This document shows, piece after piece, positions 23,719 to 32,797 of a DNA stretch of 64,000 nt; positions within the stretch are counted from its first letter, which is position 1; every line of letters begins with the position of its first letter. The DNA comes from Streptomyces roseofulvus (GTDB lineage: Bacteria; Actinomycetota; Actinomycetes; Streptomycetales; Streptomycetaceae). A model generated the notes under the pieces. The model was not told where the DNA came from, did no database searches, and was given only the letters and a program-made list of their open reading frames with translations. The stretch covers positions 248,001-312,000 of the forward strand of contig NZ_BAAAWE010000001.1 in the NCBI RefSeq assembly GCF_039534915.1. The letters are read 5' to 3'. The translations under genes and the position numbers were made by a program.

Positions 23719-24831
23719 TCAGGTGGTGGTTTCGCCGACCGTGATCCGTGCGCACTCCCGTACGACCTCTCCCAGGTCGCATCCTCCCTGGTGGAGCTCG
23801 CGCTGACGCTGGGCCCCGCCTCCGTGGGCGAGCAGGGCCGTAAGGGCTCGGTGCGCGTCGTCGCGGTCCCCGCTGTCGCGCAGGGCCGCGTCGGTGTGCT
23901 CCAGCAGGGCGTCCAGGGCCGCTTCGGCGGGCGTCTCGCGCAGCGTGCGGGGGTCCAGGAGCGGGCCCTGGAGGCCGGAGCGGGCGGCCCGCCAGGACGC
24001 CAGGCGCAGCAGTGCGGCCGGGACGCGGGCGGGCGGCTCGCCGTCGCGCCAGGCGCGGGCTGCGGTCTCCACGAGCCCTCGGGCGAGGGTCGCCACCAGC
24101 ACGGTGGTGTCCGCCTCCAGGCAGACGTCGGCGACGCGGATCTCCACGGTCGGGTAGCTGTGGGAGAGCCGGGCGTCGAAGTAGATCATGCCTGTGTCGC
24201 GGAGGACGCCGGTCGCCAGCATGTCGCTCACCCGCTGGTGGTAGCCCTCGGCGCTGCCGAACGGCTCGTACGGACCGGCGGACGGCCACCGGTTCCAGAC
24301 TCGGCTGCGGTAGCTGCTGTACCCGCTGTCCTGTCCGTCCCAGAAGGGCGAATTGCCGCTGATCGCGTTCAGGAGGTACAGCCAGGGCCTGATCCGGTCC
24401 AGGACGGCGACGCCCTCCTCGTCGGACTCCACCGAGACGTGGACGTGGCACCCGCAGGTGAGCTGCTCCTGCGTGGTGAGGGCGAACTGCTCCGCCATCC
24501 ACCGGTAGCGGGGGCCGAGGTTGCGTGACGGTTCCACCGGCAACGGCGAGGTCGCCAGGGCCGCCACCCGGGCGCCCGCCTTGGCGGCGTGACGCGCCGC
24601 CTCCCCGCGCAGCTGCACGATCTCGTCGCGCAGGACGCGCATGTCGCTCAGGGGGCGGGTGGCGAACTCCAGCTGCTCTTGATGGAGCTCCTTCTCGAAC
24701 GCACCGTGTTCCTCCCCGTCCCCGCCCCCGCTGACCGCCTGGGCCGCCAGCACCGCCGGCGACACCGCGAGCGGCTCGCCCGTCGTGGCGCTGATGAGCA
24801 GCAGCTCTTCCTCGACTCCTACGGTGCGCAT
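23719..24831 (-). CDS. YbdK-type carboxylate-amine ligase (glutamate-cysteine ligase 2 family)
   Basis: 370 aa, the standard length of the YbdK/GCS2 family. It starts MRTVGVEEELLLISATTGEP (ATG 24831; the longer frame upstream is not family-like). It keeps the ATP-grasp-like glutamine synthetase fold marks: EKELHQEQLEFATRPLSDMR, CGCHVHVSVESDEEGVAVLD and LNAISGNSPFWDGQDSGYSS, plus YFDARLSHSYPTVEIRVADV. E. coli YbdK has weak gamma-glutamylcysteine ligase activity in vitro, and actinobacterial members are annotated as carboxylate-amine ligases; the true substrate is unknown. No pathway neighbours are present, so a role in mycothiol or ergothioneine synthesis is not supported. Confidence 0.9.
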   Translation of the reverse strand: MRTVGVEEELLLISATTGEPLAVSPAVLAAQAVSGGGDGEEHGAFEKELHQEQLEFATRPLSDMRVLRDEIVQLRGEAARHAAKAGARVAALATSPLPVEPSRNLGPRYRWMAEQFALTTQEQLTCGCHVHVSVESDEEGVAVLDRIRPWLYLLNAISGNSPFWDGQDSGYSSYRSRVWNRWPSAGPYEPFGSAEGYHQRVSDMLATGVLRDTGMIYFDARLSHSYPTVEIRVADVCLEADTTVLVATLARGLVETAARAWRDGEPPARVPAALLRLASWRAARSGLQGPLLDPRTLRETPAEAALDALLEHTDAALRDSGDRDDAHRALTALLAHGGGAQRQRELHQGGCDLGEVVRECARITVGETTT

Positions 24832-25198
24832 GCATGGCTCCTGTTCCGACACGGGCGACGCCCGACCTACCCGGACCCGAGTGGCGAGTCCGCAGGTCAT
24901 GCGTATGCCCGGCAGATCGAGAATGACGCCTCTCGTCCTTCGAAGAGCGGGCAGCAGGCCGCGCACGAGGGCAGGCGATCCCGGTATCACCGGACCGAGG
25001 GGCCATTCCCACGGGCGCGGGGGCGGCAGACGGCCGGCGGCCGCGATGTCCCGGTCCGGTTACCTCCTGCCTGGCGCAGGGCGCGGCACGCATGGGCGGG
25101 CGATTGATTCATCGTCCGCACGGGGCTGCGCAACAACCCTCACGTGCGAATTCTTGAGGTGAGAGGGCCGACGGGGCCCTGGACGAGAGGACCACATC

Positions 25199-25369
25199 AT
25201 GCCTTTGAGCGACGACGAGGTGCGGGACATCGAAGAGAACCGCCGGCGCAGCGAGCGGGAGCACGCGGAGTTCCTGGCCCGGCAGGAGGCGGAGCGGCAG
25301 GCGAGGTACGCCGAGGAGGAGGCCCGGCGGCGGGCGGAGGAGCGCCCGCACTCGGGGCCCACGTGGTAG
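25199..25369 (+). CDS. small highly charged helical protein
   Basis: 56 aa from ATG 25199, with GAGAGG eight bases upstream. It begins MPLSDDEVRDIEENRRRSER and continues with Glu/Arg/Ala repeats (EHAEFLARQEAERQARYAEE) to a Ser-Gly-Pro-Thr-Trp end. The whole body should be one charged, coiled-coil-prone helix with no hydrophobic core. The intact frame and good translation signal support a real gene. It is followed 26 bp later by a small secreted-type gene and then a terminator, so the two may be cotranscribed. Function unknown. Confidence 0.6.
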   Translation: MPLSDDEVRDIEENRRRSEREHAEFLARQEAERQARYAEEEARRRAEERPHSGPTW

Positions 25370-25395
25370 CGGCGGGCTCTGCGGAAGGAGGGCTC

Positions 25396-25560
25396 GTGAC
25401 GACGGGGCGGAGGCGTCTCGCCGTGCCGGTGGGGAGTCTGGCGCGGCTGATCGTCGCGGGGGCGGCCGTCCTGGCCGTCACGTGGTGCGGCTCGGTGCCC
25501 GCGTCCGCGGCGGCCGGGACGTCCCAGGTCCGGGCGGGCAGCCACGACAGAGACGGCTGA
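25396..25560 (+). CDS. small exported protein
   Basis: 54 aa from GTG 25396, preceded by GGAAGGAGGG. It has a basic start (MTTGRRRLAVPVGSLARL), a hydrophobic stretch IVAGAAVLAVTWCGSVPA and a cleavage-like ASAAA, leaving only about 16 residues (GTSQVRAGSHDRDG) after processing. The single Cys in the hydrophobic stretch is not in a proper lipobox. The mature peptide would be tiny, so it could be a signalling peptide, a truncated protein or a membrane-retained microprotein. A strong terminator sits 28 bp downstream. Confidence 0.5.
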   Translation: MTTGRRRLAVPVGSLARLIVAGAAVLAVTWCGSVPASAAAGTSQVRAGSHDRDG

Positions 25561-25587
25561 CGGGCGCGGACGGCTGACGGGCGCATC

Positions 25588-25622
25588 GGGCGGAGCACCT
25601 TCACGGGGGGGGTGCTCCGCCC
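25588..25622 (+). terminator. hairpin terminator
   Basis: Perfect 12-bp arms GGGCGGAGCACC (25588-25599) and GGTGCTCCGCCC (25611-25622) with an 11-nt loop containing a G run. It follows the two small plus-strand genes and faces the end of the WD40 pseudogene, so it may serve both strands. There is no long T tract, as usual in Streptomyces. Confidence 0.75.
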
Positions 25623-25675
25623 TCTCGCGGAACGCGCGTCCGAAGGAGTCTGCGGCCTGTCTCGTGAGCTGGGGC

Positions 25676-26910
25676 TCAGCAGGTGGCGCGGTGGTCCTCG
25701 TCCGGGATGTAGGCCGCCCATTCGCCGGGGGTGAGGGGACCGACGCGGGTGCACAGCTCGGCGACCAGCTGCTCGGGGGCGAGTGATCGGGTGCGCGGGC
25801 GGGTGTGGGAGCCCTGGATGTGGAGGGAGTCGCCGTCCGCGGAGAACGCGAGGGTTCTCACTCTGTCCCCGCTGGTGGGCAGCGGTGCGCCGATCATGGT
25901 GCGGGAGGGAATGTCCCAGAGGCGGATGCCGCCCGCCTGGGTTCCGGCGGCGAGCGTACGGCCGTCCGGGGAGAACGTGAGAGCCGTGACGGGAGCGGGA
26001 GTGCCGTCCGCGCCTTCCGGTTCGCCGCCGGCGAGGACACCCCGCGGGGACCTCATGGTGCCGTCGTACAGCAGGATGCGGCCGGAGCCGTCGGCGACGG
26101 CGAGCAGGTCGCCGTCGCCGTTGTACGCCATGGCGTCCCCGACGTCGCGCTCCGTACGGTCGTGCAGCAGCCGGCCCGTGGGAAGTTCCAGGACCGTTCC
26201 GTCGTTGAGGGTCATCCGCGACGCACGGGGGTGGAGCGCCATCCGGGTCGGGGAGATCCCTTACCGGAACTCTGTCAGCGGCTTGGAGTGCGAGAGGTCC
26301 CAGACCTGTCCGGAGACGATGCCGTACACGACGGGTTCACCGCCCGCGTTCGCCACGGCGAGGGATGCCGGCGGCTCACTGCCCCGGCGCATGGTGACGT
26401 CCGCCGCCGGGCGGCGGGCCTCCACGTCCCAGACCACGATGTGCCGGGTGTACGTGAGCGGGCTGGGGCGGACGTCCGCGAGAGCGGAGGCAGGGGTGAA
26501 GGCGAAGAACCTGCCGTCCGGGCTGAATGACGCCAGGGGATGGGGAGTCCGGCCGGGGAGGTGGCGTGCTCCGGGAGTCGTGCCCAGGAGCCGGCCGGCT
26601 GTCGTGTGCCGGAGCTCGTAGGAGAGCGCGCCCTCCTTGATCCTCGGCAAGGCCGTGACGTGTCCGGTGGGGCTGGGTGCGGCAGCGGGGCCCTTCCTGT
26701 CGTTCCAGTGCGCGGCGAGGATGTCGCGTGCGTTCACGGAGCGGACGGCGCGTCCGCCCATGCCCAGATAGCGGATGACACCGGCGGCGGTGTCGATCCG
26801 TACGTTGTACGGCTTGTCCTGCGGGGACAGCGGCAGGTTCAGGAGCAACGGCCCGTCCCGCTCGTCGTACGGATCCGGCCCGGCGGGCCACTTACCCGCC
26901 GGTCCACCCG
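25676..26910 (-). pseudogene. WD40-repeat protein, 5'-truncated and interrupted by an in-frame stop
   Basis: One minus-strand frame encodes WD40-type blades throughout: YLGMGGRAVRSVNARDIL, PLASFSPDGRFFAFTP, HIVVWDVEARRPAADVTM, then after the break LLAVADGSGRILLYDGTM, VTALTFSPDGRTLAAGTQ and AGGIRLWDIPSRTMIGAP. A TAA at 26261-26263 interrupts it in frame between PLTEFR and GISPTRMALHP, where coding clearly continues. At the other end the frame is open to about 26910 with protein-like KWPAGPDPYDERDGPLLL but has no start codon. In Streptomyces such WD40 tails belong to long nSTAND or trypsin-WD40 proteins of over 1000 aa, so the N-terminal effector and ATPase parts are lost. I treat it as a relic. 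Confidence 0.72.
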
Positions 26911-27113
26911 TCGGTCAACCCGCCGATCACGCACTCAACCGGCACCAGCCCCCGCAGACAAGACGGTTTCACGCCGCCCGAACACGCCCCACCGAGACTG
27001 ACGCAGCCCGGAGCCCGCTGTGCGGGAAAGCCGGAACCGTCCCCGCGCACGCAGGGAGCGGACAGGCGGTTTCTGCGACCTGAGCCGGAGCCTCCCTTGC
27101 TGTTCCCGCGACA

Positions 27114-27548
27114 ATGAGCGCCATGGACCGTCTGCTGCACCTCGCTCGCACGCTCGATGAGCTGGACCCGCCTCGCTGGCCGCCTCCCGGCTCCGACGCG
27201 ACCTCTTTGGTACGCAAGGTGCATGCTCTGCGGCGGGTTCCGCTGGGCGAACTCGGGCCGGCGGATCTCCGCACCCTCGTCTCCCAGCAGGTGGCACTGC
27301 CCTACGTGCTGCCGCTCGCCGTGCGCTTGCTGCTCGATGAACCGATGCTCGACGCCTCTTTCCACGAGGGCGACCTGTTGCTCGCCACAGTGAACCTCCC
27401 GGCTTCGGCCTGGGACACCTTCCCCGACCTCGGAACACGCTTGCGCACCGTGATCACGACCCTGCCGGACACGGCACTTGCCGGCCTGCCGCGCGGCGCC
27501 ACCGAAGAACTCACCCGCTTCACCGCCCCGACGGGACCACGTCGCTGA
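27114..27548 (+). CDS. CdiI-type contact-dependent inhibition immunity protein (orphan)
   Basis: 144 aa, cytosolic. The central block ALRRVPLGELGPADLRTLVS, QQVALPYVLPLAVRLLLDEP and the following FHEGDLLLATVNLPASAWDT match the pattern I know for the CdiI-like immunity family: a P-L-x-E-L, D-L-R-x-L, Q-x-x-x-L-P-Y-x-x-P-L-A core and a Y/F-x-x-G-D-L-L motif. These proteins neutralise the C-terminal toxin of contact-dependent inhibition or related polymorphic toxins. No toxin gene lies next to it, so it would be an orphan that may protect against toxins of competitors. ATG 27114 and ATG 27123 are both possible starts. Family call from memory of the motif. Confidence 0.7.
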   Translation: MSAMDRLLHLARTLDELDPPRWPPPGSDATSLVRKVHALRRVPLGELGPADLRTLVSQQVALPYVLPLAVRLLLDEPMLDASFHEGDLLLATVNLPASAWDTFPDLGTRLRTVITTLPDTALAGLPRGATEELTRFTAPTGPRR

Positions 27549-27674
27549 CCGACCCCCAGCAAGCCGGCGATCCACCACGGGGAATCGTCGGCAGCGGGTG
27601 GCGCCTGCCACGCCCGCACGCGGGGCAGCCCTGTGGGTGCCCCGGCCGGCCTGGGCACCGGGCATAGTGTGCCC

Positions 27675-28001
27675 ATGGATCGATTCGCGGGTCAGGGCCG
27701 CCTCGCATGGTGGGCCAATCACTCGATGTGCCTTGAGATGTACGACATCGACATCACTGTGGCTGTCGACCCGATCGGCCGGTGGCGGGCAACCGGTCGG
27801 CATGCCCCCGCCCTCGACTCGATGCAGCGCGAGGGCTGGGACTTCCTCATGGAGATGGATCCCCACTTCTCCGTGACGTTTCCCGGCGAGGAACGCGGAG
27901 GGTTCATGGTGCGGGTCGTCGAGGCGGAGGACGGAACCCTCACCCTCACGGAGGCACCGGACTGGGACGGCTCCGCGAACGTCACCTTCGACCTCACCTG
28001 A
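27675..28001 (+). CDS. hypothetical protein
   Basis: 108 aa from ATG 27675 (MDRFAGQGRLAWWANHSM), acidic, with alternating beta-like segments (YDIDITVAVDPIGRWRATG, FSVTFPGEERGGFMVRVVEA, DGTLTLTEAPDWDGSANVTF). No export or membrane signals. It lies 126 bp after the CdiI-like gene on the same strand and could be a second immunity-type gene, but I recognise no family. It converges with the decarboxylase gene. Confidence 0.65.
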   Translation: MDRFAGQGRLAWWANHSMCLEMYDIDITVAVDPIGRWRATGRHAPALDSMQREGWDFLMEMDPHFSVTFPGEERGGFMVRVVEAEDGTLTLTEAPDWDGSANVTFDLT

Positions 28002-28179
28002 GGGCAGCTCGCAAGGGCAGGAGACCGCCTTCGCCACCCCGCCGCCCGCGTGTCTCCGACGGTCAGGTGGTTCCGGCAGCGCCGGTGCGGATCGCCGGGC
28101 GGGCGGGCGCGGCGTTCCGCCGCGGGCTTCCGGCAACAGAAGGCTGGAGCCCGCGGCGGCGGACGGGGACGTCACGTGC

Positions 28180-30522
28180 TCAGCTGGGGACGTCCTCCGG
28201 CTCCGGGCGTACGCATTCGATGAGATAGGCGCCGGTGGCGGGGTCCATGGTGACTCCGTGGGTCTCGCTGTGAAAGCCGGGGAAGGCACGGTCGAAGGCT
28301 TCCAGGGCGCCGAGGTAGCGCAGCAGCGGGCCGTCCGGGGTACCGACGGCCTCGCCCGGCATCAGGACGGGGATGCCGGGCGGGGTGACGGTGACCATCG
28401 CCGCGGAGATGCGGCCGGCTGCCTCGGCCAGGGGCAGGCGCTCGGTTCCGCCGCGGATCAGCCGCTGGTAGCAGTGCTGCGGCGGTGCGACGGGCTCGGG
28501 AAGGTCGCGGAAGGCCGTGTCGAGGGCGTCGATCAACTCGGCCTCGGTGAGGTGCTCGTGCATGTCCTGGCACAACCGCTTCAGGGTGAGGCCGGTGTAG
28601 CGGTGCGGGTGTGCGTCCACCAGGGCGGGCAGCACCCGTTCGAGCGGAGCGGCGCCGTCGTAGAGCGCCTTGAAGTCCATCAGGGCGTCCATGAGGGTGC
28701 CCCACTTGCCCTTGGTGATGCCCATGGAGAAGAGGATCAGCGTGCTGTAGCTGTCGGTCTTCTCCACGACGATGCCGCGGGTGGCGAGGTAGGCGGTCAG
28801 GACTCGGGCCGGGATGCCCCACTCCCCCCTGTTTCCGGTGGCGGTGACGCCGGGGCAGGTCAGGGTCACCTTCACCGGGTCGAGCAGGCAGTAGCCCTCG
28901 GTCAGTCCCTCGAAGCCGTGCCACTCGGCACCGGGCTCCAGCTGCCAGCAGCGCGGATCCGCCGCGAGCAGAGCGGGCGGCGCGTCGACGAAGTCCACGC
29001 GCTCGCCGGTGGCGGGATCGGTCACGGTGTCGGGCTGCCATACGCCGAAGAACCAGCCGGGACGGTCGCCCGCGGCCTCGATGCGCCGCCCTGTGCGGAC
29101 GACGGCCTTGCGGAAACGCACCGCCTCGGTGACGGCCTCGCCGATGAGGGACGTCCCCTGCGGTCCGTCCATCATGGCCGTGGCCACGTCCAGCGAGGCG
29201 ATCGCGGGATACAGCGGCGAGGTCGTGCCGTGCATCATGAACGCCTCGTTGAACCGCTCGTGCTGGACCGGGGCGCGGGGCGAGGGCTTCACGTGCACCA
29301 TCGCGGTCTGCGACAGGGCCGCGAGCAGCTTGTGCGTCGACTGGGTGGCGAAGACGGTCGGTCGCATCGGGTCGTCGAAGGTGTCGGCGCCGACCGCCAT
29401 CCCGTACCGGCCCTCGTACAGGGGGTGGAACCGGGCGTACGCGAACCACGCCTCGTCGAAGTGCACCCGTGGCGTGCTGGGCGCCAGCGTCCGCGCGACC
29501 TGGACGGTGTCGTAACACAGCCCGTCGTAGGTGGAGTTGGTGAGCACGGCGTACTGCGCGCGCGGAGGGAGGGCGTCCGCCGCGAGCGGGTGGTCGGCGA
29601 TGCGCGCCCGCACCGCGTCCGCGTCGATGCGGGCGGGGGGCAAGGGGCCCGCGAGTCCGTATCCGTTGCGGGTGGGGACCAGGTAGACGGGGCGGGCGCC
29701 GGAGATCACCAGTCCGTGCAGCACGGACTTGTGGCAGTTGCGGTCCACCAGCGCGATCTCGTCGCGCATCACGCTGAAGTGGCCGACCATGCGGTCGGCC
29801 GTCGAGTCCCCGTGCAGCACGAAGTACGTGCGGTCGGCCCCGAAGACGCGGGCGGCGTTGCGCTCGGCCTCGCCGATCGGGCCGCTGTGCTCGAACAGCG
29901 AGCCCAGTTCGCCGACCGAGATCGACAGGTCCGTACGGAACAGCCGCTCGCCGTAGTAGTCGAAGAAGGCCCGCCCCGCCGCCGACTTCAGGAACGCCAC
30001 GCCACCGGCGTGCGCCGGGGTGTGCCACGAGTACTGGTGCGCGTCCTCGAAACGGCGCAGCGCCTTGAAGAACGGGGGCAGCACCCCGTCCCGGTACGCG
30101 CGTGCCGCGGCGGCCACGCGCCCCGCGATGAAGACGGGCGTGTCCTCCAGAGCCCAGACGTAGCCGGTCACCACTTCGGCGACCCAGAGCGGGAGCTGCT
30201 CGAACTCGCCTTCCGAGTCCTGCGGCATCATCAGGAACACGGGCAGGTCCTTGAACCGCTGCCCGATCGCCGCGAGGACCTCCGCCCCACCGCCCGCCGC
30301 ACCGCCGGGGTCGGCCTGCGGGTCCAGGTCCCAGGCCACGACCGCCCCGACGAGACCGGCCTCCGTCCGCAGCACGGCCTGCGCGTCCCGGGCCTCGCCG
30401 GCGCTCCGTACCTGTAAGCCCTGGCCTTCCAGCTCCTTGCCGATGCGCCGCAGTTGCTCGCCGACCGCTCCGACGCGCGCACCCAGCTCCCGCGTCGCCA
30501 ACAGAACCGTTCCCGTACTCAT
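28180..30522 (-). CDS. Orn/Lys/Arg decarboxylase (PLP, fold type I)
   Basis: 780 aa, matching the large inducible bacterial lysine/arginine/ornithine decarboxylases. An N-terminal response-regulator-like wing (1-130, including VVAWDLDP) precedes the PLP core. Seen in the core: TPAHAGGVAFLKSAAGRAFF, DRNCHKSVLHGLVISGARP, VHFDEAWFAYARFHPLY and FATQSTHKLLAALSQ, where Lys398 by my count forms the Schiff base. It decarboxylates a basic amino acid to a diamine (cadaverine, putrescine or agmatine). Substrate cannot be told apart here. Start at ATG 30522; an upstream frame extension is not family-like. A RarD-like permease follows in the same orientation upstream (30698-31654), but there is no proof they are linked. 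Confidence 0.93.
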   Translation of the reverse strand: MSTGTVLLATRELGARVGAVGEQLRRIGKELEGQGLQVRSAGEARDAQAVLRTEAGLVGAVVAWDLDPQADPGGAAGGGAEVLAAIGQRFKDLPVFLMMPQDSEGEFEQLPLWVAEVVTGYVWALEDTPVFIAGRVAAAARAYRDGVLPPFFKALRRFEDAHQYSWHTPAHAGGVAFLKSAAGRAFFDYYGERLFRTDLSISVGELGSLFEHSGPIGEAERNAARVFGADRTYFVLHGDSTADRMVGHFSVMRDEIALVDRNCHKSVLHGLVISGARPVYLVPTRNGYGLAGPLPPARIDADAVRARIADHPLAADALPPRAQYAVLTNSTYDGLCYDTVQVARTLAPSTPRVHFDEAWFAYARFHPLYEGRYGMAVGADTFDDPMRPTVFATQSTHKLLAALSQTAMVHVKPSPRAPVQHERFNEAFMMHGTTSPLYPAIASLDVATAMMDGPQGTSLIGEAVTEAVRFRKAVVRTGRRIEAAGDRPGWFFGVWQPDTVTDPATGERVDFVDAPPALLAADPRCWQLEPGAEWHGFEGLTEGYCLLDPVKVTLTCPGVTATGNRGEWGIPARVLTAYLATRGIVVEKTDSYSTLILFSMGITKGKWGTLMDALMDFKALYDGAAPLERVLPALVDAHPHRYTGLTLKRLCQDMHEHLTEAELIDALDTAFRDLPEPVAPPQHCYQRLIRGGTERLPLAEAAGRISAAMVTVTPPGIPVLMPGEAVGTPDGPLLRYLGALEAFDRAFPGFHSETHGVTMDPATGAYLIECVRPEPEDVPS

Positions 30523-30697
30523 GACTGGCTTCCCACTCCTTCCCGAGCAAGGACATATGCCGCGCGGATAAACGGTTCGAGGAGTCCGGCGACACCGGCG
30601 ATCGGATGACATTCACCTGAAGGGGTACCGCTCCGGTTCGGGACCCGTCCGCGACTGGCTGCGCCTGGCGCGCATGCCGGCACCCCACGACCCGCCC

Positions 30698-31654
30698 CTA
30701 CACGGGCCGGTCGGCGGGGGTACGGGCATGCGCCGTCGACCTGGCGGCGGGCCGCTGCGGCGCGGCGGGTTCCCTTGCCGCCGACTCGACCGCGAGGAGG
30801 ACGAGTCCGGCGCAGATCGGGAGGTGGACGAAGGTGTCGGCCGGCTGCCACGGTTCGCCCAGGAACGTCAGGGAGACCAGCACCATCAGGACCGGCTCGA
30901 CGTAACTGAGCACCCCGAACAGAGAGAACGGCAGGACGCGGCTGGCGGTCAGGTACAGCGCGAACCCGGCGGCGCTGAGAAGGCCCAGGAGGACGAGTCC
31001 GGCGACCAGCCGGGGGCGGTGGATGACCGTTCCCAGCGAGGGCTTGGCCGCCAGGACGAGGACCGAGAAGGGGAGCATCGCGCTGAGCTCGAAGAGCTGG
31101 GCCGCGGCGGAGTCGAGGGCGAAGGCGCGTCGGCTGACGAAGTAGAGCGGAAGCCCCACGGCCACCAGCAGGGTGGGCCAGCGCAGCCCTCCGGCGAAGA
31201 CCACGGCCGCCGTGACTCCCGCGGCAGCGCAGAGTACGGCCGCGATCCGCCGACGGGAGAGCCTTTCGCGGTAGACCACCACACCGACCACCACCATGAC
31301 CAGCGGCAGGATGAGATAGCCCAGCGAGAGATCGAGGCCGTGCCCGCTCTGGGGCGCCCACCCGAACAGCCACAGTTGCAGACCCAGCAGAGCGGCGTTC
31401 AGGACCAGAGCGCCGGCCAGGTGCGGTGTCGCGCGGAGGCGGCCGGCCAGCGCCGCCGCCTGGTCCCACATCCGCCCCACGCAGAAGAAGGCGGCCAGCA
31501 GGACGACCATCGCGACGATGCGGTATCCCAGGATCTGCTCCGGATCCAGCGGCAGCAGGTGCGGCGGGATCATGAAGATGGTGCCGAAGATGACCGACGC
31601 TCCGACCGAGGACGCGATCCCGGACGTGGGGACGGAGGGGGTGCGCGCGTTCAT
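30698..31654 (-). CDS. rarD: EamA-family (RarD-like) inner-membrane permease
   Basis: 318 aa with ten hydrophobic segments, the standard drug/metabolite transporter layout of two five-helix repeats. The opening GASVIFGTIFMIPPHLLPLD and a YLILPLVMVVVGVVVYRERL stretch are typical of the RarD subgroup, as is LPFSLFGVLSYVEPVLMVLV in the second repeat. The C-terminal tail is basic and proline-rich. I chose ATG 31654; the longer frame has no such helix before it. It is divergent from a LysR regulator over 132 bp, so that protein probably controls it. Substrate unknown; the RarD name comes from chloramphenicol sensitivity in E. coli. Confidence 0.87.
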   Translation of the reverse strand: MNARTPSVPTSGIASSVGASVIFGTIFMIPPHLLPLDPEQILGYRIVAMVVLLAAFFCVGRMWDQAAALAGRLRATPHLAGALVLNAALLGLQLWLFGWAPQSGHGLDLSLGYLILPLVMVVVGVVVYRERLSRRRIAAVLCAAAGVTAAVVFAGGLRWPTLLVAVGLPLYFVSRRAFALDSAAAQLFELSAMLPFSVLVLAAKPSLGTVIHRPRLVAGLVLLGLLSAAGFALYLTASRVLPFSLFGVLSYVEPVLMVLVSLTFLGEPWQPADTFVHLPICAGLVLLAVESAAREPAAPQRPAARSTAHARTPADRPV

Positions 31655-31786
31655 GGGGCGTGAGTGCCTTCCGGGAGGCGGGAGAGGGAGGGGCCGCGGC
31701 ACCGGCCTGCGGCGGCCTCCAGCGTCCCCCACTTCACCGGTAAGGACCAGCGACGAATCGTGGAGCTGATTCATTAGAATTCATGG

Positions 31787-32752
31787 ATGGCCCTGTCTGA
31801 CCTCCACCGTCTGAGGATGCTGCGCGAACTCGCCGAGCGAGGGACCCTCGCCGCCGTGGCCGCCGCGATCGGCTACAGCCCCTCCGCGGTCTCCCAGCAG
31901 CTGGCGGTGCTGGAGAGAGAGGCGGGGGCCCGCCTGGTCGAGCCGGCCGGACGGGGGGTGCGGCTCACCGACGCCGGGAAGGTGCTCGCCCGTCACGCCG
32001 TCGTGCTGCTGAACGCCGCCGCAACCGCCGAGACCGAACTGGCGAACCTGACCCACGAGGTCCGCGGCAGGATCCGAGCCGTGGGCCTGCAATCGGCAGC
32101 CCGCCGGCTCCTCATCCCCGCGCTGGTCGACGTGGCACGCCTGCACCCGCTCGTCGAGGTCGAGATCACCGAGCTCGAACTCGAAGTGGCCCTGCCCGAG
32201 CTGCGCCTGGGCACCGTCGACCTCGTCATCAGCGACGAGTACGCAGGCCATCCCCGCCCGCGTCCCGACGGCGTGGACCATCACCTGCTCCTGCGCGAAG
32301 GGACACGCCTCGTTCTGCCGGCAGGGCACCCACTCGCCGCCCACCCCGGGCCCGTTGCCCTTTCCTCGCTGCGCCACGAGGTGTGGACCTCATCGAGCAG
32401 CGGTACCGGCCATCACGCAATGATCATCGGCACCTGCCGGGCACACGGAGGATTCGACCCCGACCTGCGGCACCGGTCCAACGATGCCGACGTCCAGCTC
32501 GAACTCGTGCGCAGCGCAGGCGCGGTCACCCTGCTGCCCGACCTGACCCTGCCGGCCGCGGACCCGCGCCTGGCCGTCCGCGACATCGCCGGCACCAGCC
32601 TCACCCGACAGCTGTACGCCGTGACCCGCCACCAGGCCCTCGCCTCACCGGCGCTCCACGCCTACGTCGAGGCCCTGCACCGGCACGCCGACCCTGCCTC
32701 TGCTCCTGAGCCCGGGTCACTGGGGCCCCTCCGCTTCCGCTCGCGGTCGTGA
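31787..32752 (+). CDS. LysR-family regulator
   Basis: 321 aa. N-terminal HTH: LHRLRMLRELAERGTLAAVA, then AIGYSPSAVSQQLAVLEREA and RLVEPAGRGVRLTDAGKVL. The substrate-binding domain (about 90-300) includes VEVEITELELEVALPELRLG and LVLPAGHPLA. It is divergent from the RarD-like permease, a classic LysR arrangement. An AT-rich stretch before the start carries TAGAAT at 31774-31779, seven bases before ATG 31787, which could be the -10 of a leaderless transcript; repeated ATTCAT motifs lie there too. The inducer is unknown. Confidence 0.9.
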   Translation: MALSDLHRLRMLRELAERGTLAAVAAAIGYSPSAVSQQLAVLEREAGARLVEPAGRGVRLTDAGKVLARHAVVLLNAAATAETELANLTHEVRGRIRAVGLQSAARRLLIPALVDVARLHPLVEVEITELELEVALPELRLGTVDLVISDEYAGHPRPRPDGVDHHLLLREGTRLVLPAGHPLAAHPGPVALSSLRHEVWTSSSSGTGHHAMIIGTCRAHGGFDPDLRHRSNDADVQLELVRSAGAVTLLPDLTLPAADPRLAVRDIAGTSLTRQLYAVTRHQALASPALHAYVEALHRHADPASAPEPGSLGPLRFRSRS

Positions 32753-32797
32753 GGTGGCGTTGCGCGTGGCCGTCCCCGCGGTCGAACGTCGCGTGCG

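Noticed and set aside
21917..23806. Plus-strand frame of 629 codons
   Set aside because: Crosses the STAS gene and the hypothetical at 22998 in another frame, and is Arg/Pro-rich throughout.
26892..28289. Minus-strand frame of 465 codons
   Set aside because: Overlaps the CdiI-like and hypothetical plus-strand genes in an antisense frame without motifs.
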